In this document: positions 21,609 to 32,021 of the stretch, piece after piece
Layout of the letters: the number at the start of each line of letters is the position of its first letter
Position numbering within the stretch: position 1 is the first letter of the stretch
NCBI GenBank assembly: GCA_024220505.1
Contig: JAKZZE010000009.1
Span: forward strand, 10,001-74,000
Length of the DNA stretch: 64,000 bases
Source: Rhizopus arrhizus
Lineage: Eukaryota > Mucoromycota > Mucoromycetes > Mucorales > Rhizopodaceae
Direction: 5' to 3'
Made by a program: the position numbers and the translations under genes
The notes under the pieces: model-generated
What the model was told of the DNA's origin: nothing
Seen by the model: only the letters and a program-made list of their open reading frames with translations
Database searches by the model: none

Positions 21609-22760
21609 ATGGGTAATACCTACAGATCCATCCATCCATTTGAATATATTCTAAATATTGTTGTTTGATAGCTGTTGGAAAAAATAAGCGCCTTAGTAAA
21701 GGAAAGAAGGGTTTGAAGAAGAAGGTGTAAGTACAAGCTAAAAAATATTTGCAGTTGAAAGGATTGTAGAGAAAAAAAGGAGAGGCTTTGTTTAGTACAT
21801 TATGTGGAATTAGTCATAATGCCATATAAAAAAAAAAGCATTACACGAAAAAATATCACATCAGAACCATGGAATTAATCAACTTTGGATTGAAGAAAAT
21901 CAGTTGCTTTGCATCTGAGCGATTTACATGCGTTTATGTCTCTTTTTTTTTCTGTCTATACTCCTTTACAACAATTGGGCATACAGAACAATATTGATTG
22001 ACATTTCTTTTAACGTAGCGTTGACCCCTTCACCCGTAAAGACTGGTACGACATTAAAGCTCCTTCCATGTTCGAAGTTCGTCAAGTTGGTAAGACCTTG
22101 GTCAACCGTACTCAAGGTCTTCGTAACGCCAACGACTCTTTGAACGGTCGTGTTGTCGAAATGTCTCTTGGTGACTTGTCCAAGGACGAATCTCGTTCTT
22201 TCCGCAAGATCAAGCTCAAGGTTGATGAAATTCAAGGCAAGAACTGTCTTACTAATTTCAACGGTATGGACATGACCACTGACAAGCTCCGCTCCATGGT
22301 CAAGAAATGGCAATCCCTTATTGAGGCCTTTGTTGATATCAAGACCACTGATGGCTACTTGGTTCGTCTCTTTGCTATCTCCTTCACCGCTCGTCGTCGT
22401 AACCAAATCAAGAAGACCACCTACGCCCAATCTTCTCAAATCCGTCAAATTCGTAAGAAGATGTTTGAAATTATGACTGAAGAAGCTTCTGCTTGTGATC
22501 TTAAGGAATTGGTTGCCAAGGTTACCTCTTCTGCCTCTCAGTCCGCTCAAGATGCTATCGCTGTCCGTATTGAAAAGGCTTGCCAAGGTATCTACCCCCT
22601 CCAAAACACCTACGTTCGTAAGGTCAAGATCCTCAAGGCACCCAAGTTTGATGTCTCTGCTCTCTTGGCCCTTCACGGTGGTGCTGCTGCTGCCGGTGAT
22701 GACACTGGTGCTAAGGCTGCTAAGGAATTTGTTGAACCCCCTATTCAGGCTTCTGTTTAA
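21609..22760 (+). CDS. RPS1: 40S ribosomal protein eS1
   Basis: Exons: 21609-21612 (ATGG), 21672-21726 and 22019-22760, giving 266 aa. The start [15 protein letters not shown] and the [16 protein letters not shown] block across the second junction are diagnostic of eS1 (Rps3a). The protein lies at the mRNA exit side of the 40S subunit. Intron 1 is 59 bp, but intron 2 is 292 bp, about five times the local norm; no convincing C/D or H/ACA snoRNA box set was found in it. Codon use is strongly biased, as in EF2. The gene is convergent with MLH1, with 153 bp between coding ends. Confidence 0.96.
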
Positions 22761-22913
22761 ATTTAATAAATGACAAACTGAAAGGAATAGAAAGTTAATT
22801 TTCATATTTAAAAGATCCTTATTTGTACAATTTAACTGTTTAATGTCAATGATACCTACGGGAAACTTAATATTCACTCTTGCTTACAAAAGAAAATAAA
22901 ACACTTTTATTTT

Positions 22914-25437
22914 CTAACATCTTTCAAAGATTTTGTATAAATCAGTCAAGTTTGCAAGCTGGCTGACGTGATTTTTTAGCACATTAGTTGCCATAAAATG
23001 AGTCTTGAAACAAGGAAAAATAAAATGTTGAACTTGGTGTAAGAACCTTTCTCTTTCTTGGTTGTTTAGCAAAGGATCTGCACAATAAAATATCGCTAAT
23101 TCTCTTGAAAATGTCTCGAAGCATTTTTTTTCGGTTTCCCAATCCACTTCAGTGCCCAGTCTCAACAAGAACAAAGGTAACTTATTCATACATGGCACGT
23201 AATTCTTGATCATCATTGGAATAGCTTGTAAGTATCCCTCTGTTGATATATCCAATGAAAAATATTCTTTTAACATATCGGCTCTCGATACAAGTAAATC
23301 AGTTATAGTCTAATAATAAAGAGAAAGTTAAAAATAACTATGCTATTTTTATGAATGTCTTTTACTTTCGCTATCATGTCTGCATCTTGCAGTTTGCTGG
23401 GTACATTTCCTTTTTCTTTTTCTATTTGTATTGCAATTAAAACACATTCCTTGATAGATATTGGTTTCGCTAGTTTTAATTCCCCCATGTTACAAAACTC
23501 GTTCAACGCTATCTGGTAAAATAACTCTTCACTAAAGTAAATAGTATAAATAACTACATTTTCTCTCTTTTTTTAAAAAGGAATCCTACCTCGCTATATT
23601 ATAATTTATTAGGTAAATATCCTGCTCACATTGAATTAAAGCTAAACTATCATCCACACAGCCAATAAATGTATGATTTTGAAAGATGGTTGTCAATTCT
23701 ATCAACTCATTTTTTTTTACTTCTTTGCGCAATTGTAATAAGCTTGTCAATCGAACTTCTACTCTTGGTCTTTTCGTAATCTCAATCAATGGCATTGGTT
23801 GATCAATATCCATTTCTTCTACGCCTTGGTCTATACGTTGTCGCTTAGGTTGAACTGAATAACCAAATGATTCCAATTGATTCATTCTACTATCCGTACG
23901 AACATACTTGTATTCAGCCACTGGACCTGGCTTTAATACAGTAGTTTTCTCAGCTATTGCCCATTGCACATAGTTATTTAATCATTTGTTTTTTTTTGTT
24001 TTTGTTTTTTTTTTGCTATTGTGCTTACTTTGATCAACCTTAGGCGCACCTGGAAGTAAAGTTTGCGTATAAAATGTTCGCGAATTATTTGCATTTTCCA
24101 ATGTGTTTTGAAATGTATTTATTATGTTTTCTATAACCCGGTCTTCATGCAAAAAATGGACTTCCTTCTTTGTTGGATGTACATTTACGTCTACATTTCT
24201 AGGATTAATTTCTAAGCTAAGATAGATAAACGGATGCCCGCCTTTAGGCAGTAATAATGAATATACATTTTCTATCGCTCTCTTGATATTAGAACTATCC
24301 ACAGCTCGATCTATTTATGCAGGCTTAGCTATTCCACAAAAGGAAACAATCATATAAGCTTACTATTAATGAATAGTAAAAACGTCATCTTCTTTGTGCT
24401 GTAATTTGCATTTGACACGTATCCTTTCAATTTGAATTCTAGTTCTTTAAAATTATCTTCCACTGGTAACAACTCGTTAGCGACAGATCCATATAACAGT
24501 CGAATGTTATCTAATATGCTTGCACTTGTTGGTGTTTGAACATCTGATAAATTTGTTCCTATCTTGTATGAAAAGATATGAGTTATTTTTTAATTGTGTA
24601 TAATTGTGCTCAAACCTTTCTACATGTAAAGCTGACACCCGAATTATGAACAGCATAACGCATGATAATGTCCAATATTCGATTATATTCTTCGCTCGCT
24701 GACTTTAATGCCTTCTTTCTTGTAGGAACATTATAAAACAGATCTTCTACCTAATATCTCCTATCTTTAATTATATTTCTAAACTAGATAAAGATGTTCC
24801 CTTACTGTTATTTGTGTCCCATCATTTCCTGCACATGCCTTTGGTTCTGCACTTTGACCGGACCGAATGGGTACGAGATTTCCGTCAGAATACTGAGCTC
24901 TGTTTCGATGTAATATTTATAAAAATTGCTGCGATCCCATTTTCTATTGCCTTTTTACCTGTACGCGCATGGAGAACTTGCAGTTTTGGTGGTTATAGTA
25001 ACATGCGCTACATGGGATATACTTGCTAAAGCTTCACCGCGAAAGCCATACGTTGTAATTCCGGAAAGGTCTTCAAACTTTGTCAATTTACTTGTCGTAA
25101 AACGTTCGCAAACTATCGCCATATCCTCTTTCTAATATACATATTATTAAATCAAAATCGCAACAAAACAAAAGCACGTACTCTTATACCATGTCCGTTA
25201 TCTTGAATTTGTAAAAGTTTCAATCCCCCTTCTTTGATCAATACTTGTATTTGTGTTGAACCAGCATCAAGTGAATTCTCAATTAATTCCTTTAAAGCAT
25301 TTGCAGGACGTTGAATGACCTATGTTAAAATAAATTGGCATATTATCTATGAAAACACTATTTCGATACTTTACTTCTCCAGCAGCAATTCTATTAACAA
25401 CTGTTTTATCTAACTTCTTAATGGTTGGAGTAGACAT
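22914..25437 (-). CDS. MLH1: DNA mismatch repair protein MLH1
   Basis: Ten exons on the minus strand: 25375-25437, 25182-25319, 24959-25131, 24806-24899, 24616-24750, 24364-24562, 24029-24310, 23590-23953, 23366-23531 and 22914-23309, giving 669 aa (2010 nt). MutL-type ATPase subunit that pairs with PMS1, MLH2 or MLH3. Motifs seen: RIAAGEVIQRP, the [11 protein letters not shown]-box, DNGHGI, and TYGFRGEAL (GHKL ATPase motifs, residues about 16-105); [15 protein letters not shown] ending the ATPase half; and a C-terminal dimerisation domain ending in the invariant FERC. It is somewhat shorter than human (756) or yeast (769) MLH1, mainly in the linker. Introns are 50-75 bp. Confidence 0.96.
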
Positions 25438-27713
25438 TATGCTTTATTGATTTTTTCTAAAAAAATAAAAAATAAAATAAAATGAAAAACAAAACAGTCG
25501 TCCGTTCTACGAAATTAAAAAGTCGTCCACTGTGCACTCATGTAAAATGGAGATTCAAGGATTCACATTTTACCTTGTAATCCTTATTGCTTATTATACA
25601 ATCCCAAAATAGCTATAATCACATTTAAGACTTAACACTTTCCATATTACATACAAACCATCACAGCATTATTAAAAAATTACTAATTATCCTAAAAACT
25701 GAATAAGTATTTCTTTACGAAATGAGGTTTTCTTTGCAGCTTGATTCAAGAAATTGTAGCTTCAAGCAACAGAGAGCATACCCAGCTTACTCAGATTCCA
25801 TAAAAGTACCAAATGTCATCTATCGCTTTTTGTAACTCGATAGAATAGAAAAAGTTATACGATCAGACATGGTATTGTTACCATTAATTCCACCCGGGAA
25901 TATCTCGTCTAACATCCTTTTTATTAAAAAAAGAAAGTATTTTATAAAGAATATCGTCTACAGATATATTAAACATGGCTTATTGTGATAATGTTTGCTG
26001 CAAAAGAAAAACCGGCATTTTTGAATACATATTGCCACCACTACATTCCCTCGCTGTTTTCTTTTCTCAATGCTTTATAATTTCAAACATGAATGCTCAA
26101 TTTTAATACAAAGATGGACGAGTAAGCATTGCCTATGAGAATGGCAAATCTAGATCGATGGACTATATCGTTAATCAGAAGCAACCTGCTCTTGAAACGA
26201 TTGGCTTCCATATTCAATGTCTGCAGAAAACCCTGTGGAAAATATCAAACTAACGCGCTGCAGTAGATAAATCTACAGATAAGAACTCTATGAAGGAAAT
26301 GACTGAAAAGCATACTTACATTTTTTTACATTCTTTAAGACAAAGCTAGATTCTTCAAACTTACGATTGAGAATTACATGAGTTCTTCTGTTGCAGCGAA
26401 TCAATTTGGTATTTATGCTGGTATAGCCTAGAAATGGGTCAAATAGTATGAAACGCGCCCCAAATAGCATCTTTGAGAGTGGTGGAAAGAAAAGCTATGG
26501 ACGTATTATGACCTTTAAACAAAAAAAAAGACCGATATCGACCTTTATTGATACTAATCCTTCTGCTTGTCGCCAAAACGACTGAATATCTAATACAATA
26601 GTTCGATGGTCATAAGTTATACATAGCGTTGTTCATAACCTCATGAAGACATAGTTTAGACTTATCAATTCTAATATACTTACTTAGTTGTAATTATTCA
26701 ATGTTCATTATGATTGGACATTATTCTACAACTGGGTGTACCACTATTCCTTGATTACTTGCCATTTATTGTATTACCCGATAAGGAACTTTTGAAGAAA
26801 GCACACCTGAAATCTCTAAAAGAATATCTGATCAAATGACAAACAGAAAAAACTTCCCAAACTTCTTTCTCTTTACCATTCTGTACTTTCCTTAAATTCG
26901 GTCCTTTGGTTACCAATGTCTCAAGTGGAACGAAGTCGATGTATCTGATGACTTCCTGCTTGATTTACTGGTCAACCAAAGCTTTACCCTAACCATCCTG
27001 ACCAATTGCTTATCAAGAATCATGACATTTATCGTCTTGAGATGTATTGACATCTATAGATGTCGAAAGCTATTAAAGATAGTCAGTTTTTTGGTTTGAT
27101 CAGTGACTTGTTATATTCCACATCCTGCACGAATTCAACTGCTTTTCTCATAATGATGAACTGCTATCACGACCTTTACAACTAGGGCAAAGACTCCTAA
27201 ATTTATCACCTCAAAATCCTAACTAGTGTTTGCTCAATTTGCTCCCCTCTTACTCTCTTCTTTTCCTTTTATTTTTACTCTTGATTCTAAAGGAATTTAG
27301 CTTCTTTTCATTCTTACTTTTGATCTGGTCCGATCAAAACGATGTCTACAAGACATCATGCACCCATTGTGGTTATGTAAAACTTAAATAAATAAAAGGC
27401 GAAAGATTTATCCGACATGAATACAAGACAGAAGCACAAAAATAAATAAAACGATTGTTAATATTAATCATAGGTTTTATTATCCGCTTGCCCTTTAGAA
27501 CTAATTTGTTGACGAGGAGGTGTTACTTTGGGAGCAGAAATGCTATGATATCAAGCTCTAGATGACAAAAAAAAGTTTACATAGCAGGTAGCTATATTAT
27601 AATTTCCTTATCCTCATTATTAAATCTATCGTTAGAGTTGGAATCTGTAAGCAGATTAACAGGGTTAAGAGACTTGAAGTTGTCCCTGAGTACAAACTTT
27701 TTTATCATAATCA
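25438..27713. other. Gene-free region, possible transposon debris
   Basis: No intact gene. A stretch near 26460-26510 encodes a Ser/Gly-Gly-rich peptide loosely like the GGGS-x-M box of Tc1/mariner transposases, and 27060-27150 loosely resembles a transposase catalytic segment. Both are too weak to call. A short perfect inverted repeat lies near 27315-27340: TTTTGATC and GATCAAAA around 6 bp. Confidence 0.45.
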
Positions 27714-27804
27714 GTCCGGTCCGGAATTATAATAGCGGGAAGAAGTTTAATGAAAATAAATCTACCAAGCACCAGTGCAAGTAAGGAAATCCCTCTCTTT
27801 TTGG
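27714..27804 (+). promoter_or_regulatory. eL42 promoter elements
   Basis: GTCCGGTCCGGA lies at 27714-27725, 109 bp before the proposed ATG. At 27785-27804 is GGAAATCC followed by CTCTCTTTTT, almost identical to the element before eS30 on the opposite strand. The spacing resembles that of the other translation genes here. Confidence 0.55.
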
Positions 27805-27822
27805 CATATCGTTGGATTAAAG

Positions 27823-28485
27823 ATGGTAAGATCTATACATCTATGGACTACACATAAGAGTTCTTGCTAGAAGAATGGAATATGATGCTTCATGAGGATA
27901 GATGAATCCATATTCAACATCAATAAAAATCAACCACAAAAAACATCTAATCAATGTAATTTGAACAAGAGCTTCCGAAATATGTGTTCCCATCCGAATT
28001 TTGAATGTTGTATTGATTTTCAAGTTGAAACAAGCAAGCAGATTTCATACACATGCAGTTTCTTATGTGCAGTCCCCCCAAGAGACTTACAGCTTATTAA
28101 TAATTTTTTGATAGGTCAACATTCCCAAGACACGTAACACCTTCTGTAAGGGCGTCAAGTGCAGAAAGCACACTCCTCATAAGGTCACTCAATACAAGGC
28201 TGGTAAGGCTTCTTTGTTCGCTCAAGGTAAAAGACGTTATGACCGTAAGCAATCCGGTTATGGTGGTCAAACCAAGCCTGTTTTCCACAAGAAAGCCAAG
28301 ACTACCAAGAAGGTTGTCCTTCGTCTTGAATGTACCGGTAAGTATCAATTGATTTGATTATTGGAATTGAAAGCTCATTTATTTTTGTAGCTTGTAAGTA
28401 CAAGATGCAAATTGCTCTCAAGAGATGTAAGCACTTTGAATTGGGTGGTGACAAGAAGACTAAGGGTGCTGCTCTTGTTTTCTAA
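27823..28485 (+). CDS. RPL42: 60S ribosomal protein eL42
   Basis: Exons: 27823-27825 (ATG), 28115-28337 and 28391-28485, giving 106 aa, the family's exact length. The body [13 protein letters not shown] through [17 protein letters not shown] and the C-terminal [12 protein letters not shown] end (here FELGGDKK) are diagnostic, with zinc-binding Cys pairs at CKGVKC and CTACK. Exon 1 is inferred: it is the best ATG with an adjacent donor (ATG|GTAAGA) and lies downstream of shared promoter elements. Its intron is 289 bp. An alternative first exon elsewhere in 27826-28100 cannot be excluded. The residue before TKPVFHKK is Gln, and Pro56-type sites linked to cycloheximide tolerance should be read at the TKPVF segment, which here has Pro. 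Confidence 0.92.
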
Positions 28486-29232
28486 ATTACAACAATAAAA
28501 TGAACATTATTTTATGCTTTACTTCTTTGTGTGAATCAATCATACCTGGGTTTTTATGTGTAGAAATTCTTATTTGACTGTACGATTATTATGGAAATCT
28601 AAAAACATAATTTATAAGATCTATTTTGTTTGTAATATCCCAAAAATTATAAAAAAAATTGGCGTTTTCATATAGTTTCAGAAAAAGTCTGTATTAGTGT
28701 TGATGAACACTAGGTTCCTGTAATTGTATGAGTTACTTGGTATAAATCATACAAACGTTTACTAATGTAAATACCAATATTAAGAAATCTATAAGAGGAT
28801 CCATTAACAATAAATATTCATAAAGGATAAGCCTCTTTTTTGTGATGTACTGCTTCCTGGTTTGAATCAATATTTGTTCATTTTACATTATCAGAGCTTA
28901 CTTTACTAATTATAATAAAATGAAACTGCGGGTGAGTGCAATTACAATAAAATGCAGAAAAATAAGTGTAAATATATAGCATTTGCGTGAGCTCTCTGCA
29001 GTATTTGAAAGAGCACATCTGCAGCTTCTCTTTCTTGAGTCAAGTAAAACAATTGTCATTTTTTCCTTAAACAACTTGCATGGAAAAATGGCAGAACCAG
29101 TTCATAGGTAGACAGTATGTATCTCTCTTCATCAATAATGATTTATTTATACTATTTCAAAAGACCTCCCAGCACCACAATAATAATAAGTAAAGACAGA
29201 ACCTAGACTTATCAAGTATTGTTATGTTTCAA
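28486..29232. other. Intergenic, no feature recognised
   Basis: AT-rich sequence between convergent genes (eL42 and the carrier-like gene). No coding or structural signal was recognised. Confidence 0.5.
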
Positions 29233-30092
29233 TTATATTTTGTTTCTATAGTTTCTAACAAAAGAATTTCCCACGCCCCCAATACCAAAAGCAGGACCGA
29301 TTCGACCAATTCTAGCTAATGCACTCTTAAAATATTCTTTTCTAAGCAAAACGCTTCTCATACTTGTTGTTGCTAGAGGTCTATTGTATATATCCAATGC
29401 ATACAGATGAACAGGTGTACTGATAAATTGAACAGCAGCAGGGCAAGCAAGTTGTGAAACAACACTGGCAGTTTTTGGATTAGAAATAATCGAATTGTTC
29501 TGTAGCCGTTCAGCAATATAGGATGGTGCATTGAAGCTAGCAGCAATCGTTAAAGCATCTCTTGCAGCAAATAAAAAGTAGCTTAATTTAGGAAGTGCCT
29601 TGTTAGTGGATGCCACGCCAAACATTTTTGTAAAGACTCTATCTTTGTATATACACAACAACATGTTCACTGCTGAAGTACTCATGAATTTATACATGGC
29701 GCTTTGTGATGGATCAACTGAATATTGTTCACAAGTCGTATCTATAATATTGGCGGTCGTATAAGTTGAAAAATAAAGACCGAGAACAAGTCGAAACTGG
29801 GCAGAAGTAACGAAGTTTAGTGGTTGTGAAATGAAGCTTTTGATTCCATATCTTAATCCTTCTTTTAATGGTCTTTTTCCATTTAGATTTTCTATGATTG
29901 ATCTGTACAGAAACAAAGATAAGCACCATGAAGGTATACACATCATGTCTACCTATCAACTATAGCAATAAAGGGAGCAACCATAGCAGAAGATGAAGCA
30001 GCGGCGAATAAATCAACACCATAAAGCTTTATTAACTTTTCTTTTGAGTGTAGTAATGGATTATTAGTAGCTGATATACTTATTTCAGACAT
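29233..30092 (-). CDS. Mitochondrial-carrier-like protein
   Basis: Two exons: 29953-30092 and 29233-29902, giving 269 aa. The start ATG 30092 (MSEISIS) is preferred over ATG 30164, which adds a hydrophobic, F/P-rich stretch not expected in this family. The protein has repeated hydrophobic helices with small-residue patterns and a conserved YASTY-like YFSTYTTANIIDT segment. It resembles the divergent fungal carrier family that includes yeast YFR045W, which lacks most canonical P-x-D/E-x-x-K/R boxes. Substrate and localisation (probably the inner mitochondrial membrane) are inferred. The single intron is 50 bp. Confidence 0.55.
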
Positions 30093-30164
30093 GAATTTTG
30101 TGAGAAAAAAAGGGGGAGGGGAGAAATGAGGGACAAAAAAATAAGAATTGAAACACAGTGTCAT

Positions 30165-32021
30165 TGGAGTCTAACACTTATCTGTACATAGAGAAGGGTG
30201 CTTATAGATGATAAAATAAAGCATTGTATGTTTTATATAGTTTTAATAGAGATTAGTGCTCTATTGCTACAAAGAAACCCTATGATAGTTTGAATGAAAG
30301 CGGATTTGACAAGTACAATTGCTTTACAGAAAAGTTAAATACTTAATTACAATACTAAAACTGTAATCATTCTTTCCCCTCTCCCCCTTTTTGCCTTTAT
30401 GCCTTTACCAAATGTAGCTCTCAATCGATTGATTGAATGCTTACTTACTTCAAATGGCATCAATAACCGGGTACTGCTATCTCTCAGAGTAAATAAAAGA
30501 TATTTATAATATCTAATTATATGTGCGTGTGAATATTATTTCATTTTCCGATGCTCTTGTTTAAATTACTATATTTGCTTTAAATACTGATTTAACGTCT
30601 TAAAAGAGATTAGTTGAGATGATATAGATGAATATTAAACAAGACGATTAGTTTTATTAATGCCTTTAACGATTTTTTTTTGATACAGTTGTAAGGGATG
30701 CATTAATACAATCCATTGGAAAGCATAAAGATGAGAAATCAAAGTATCATGAATACAATAGCTAATTAGATGAGGTAAAGTATTAGATTCCTTGTTTACC
30801 AAACACGAGAGGGATCATTTTGAACATCAAATCAAATATTCAAGGCTTTTTCACAGGCAATTTACTATACATAATCCATAATTAAATTTTAATCAAATAA
30901 ATAAATAAAAAAGAATTGATCTACTATCATTATATTATGATACTCATTAAATGATTCATACTATCTTATTATTTGATATCTAACTCATAAAAGAAAATGT
31001 ATGTGTCTCATCAAAAAAAAAAAAAAGAAAAAAAAAATGTCTGGAATCAAAATTTAATCTCCTTTTAATATGTAAGCAATCATTTTATACATAAGTTAAT
31101 CACAACTCCTGCTTTTTCTTTTATCAAGGAACAATATTATATAGTTTACATAGTTGAGTTCAATTCTAATATAATTTCCTTATTACCTTTATCGAGTAGC
31201 AATGTCATTGTACAAAAAAAAAGCAATGTTTTTGTTCCTCTGGAAACCTTAGTTTGAAATAAAATTATGACTAACCGAGTTCGGCTCTATTTGATTGGCA
31301 CATATAAACCCCTATGAATTTATTGAATCGCCATTTAAACCTGTTTTTTTTTTTTCTTGTTATTCACAAGAGTAGATGAGATAAAAATAAATCATAGTCT
31401 TTACATGGCTTATTTACTTTTTGAACCTATTTTAATACAGAAACAACAGATGCTCTAAATGGATGAGCCAAACAAACTAACGCAGTCCCTGCCTGTTTAT
31501 TGTTAGATCTACACTGTAATAGAAGAATATCCCCTTTTATAAGAAAATCAAGAATCAGTAGAATATAACTTTATTATTGAGACGCGTATTATTATTACTA
31601 CTAATAGTTACATCTAACCTATTTAATCCATCTGCCCGTGTGCATAAAGATAACACATTCAAGAAGGAGAACTGGGAAAGATTATTTACAAAGCGGGCAA
31701 AAATAGTTAATAAATCGATTGGTGGTAAACGATCACCAATTACCAATAATATAACTAATTCATATGATTCATACTCCATTAGGAAACTTTGATTAAACTT
31801 TTTGTTCATTCCCCTATCCAGTCTGAGCTTTAATTACTATCTACTTGATCTCACCTATAAAATCTCATTTACTTCTTCCTTTTTTCTCAATAAATTTTTT
31901 TTTTCTTTTCTTTTTTTTTTTTACAAGTCAATTTTTATTATTATACTTCAATTATAGAGACTTCAAAAGAAAAAAAATAGAAGAAAAAGAAAAAAAAAAG
32001 ATTGGCTTTTCAATATAAACA
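30165..32021. other. Long intergenic region upstream of PMA1
   Basis: About 1.8 kb without a convincing gene, containing many A/T runs. A frame at 31577-31792 has a hydrophobic start but no ATG, so it is not called. The last 150 bp before PMA1 are strongly pyrimidine-rich then A-rich, a pattern common at 5' UTRs of highly expressed fungal genes. Confidence 0.5.

Noticed and set aside
21727..22018. snoRNA in the eS1 intron
   Set aside because: A CTGA occurs, but there is no matching C box with terminal stem and no H/ACA arrangement.
26460..27200. Tc1/mariner- or hAT-like transposase debris
   Set aside because: Only short, stop-interrupted resemblances to transposase motifs, with no terminal inverted repeats found.
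30093..30164. Upstream ATG of the carrier-like gene
   Set aside because: It adds a Phe/Pro-rich stretch out of character for the family; ATG 30092 is in a better context.
31577..31792. Small secreted protein frame upstream of PMA1
   Set aside because: Hydrophobic start but no ATG, no supporting splice site, and the opposite strand is also open.
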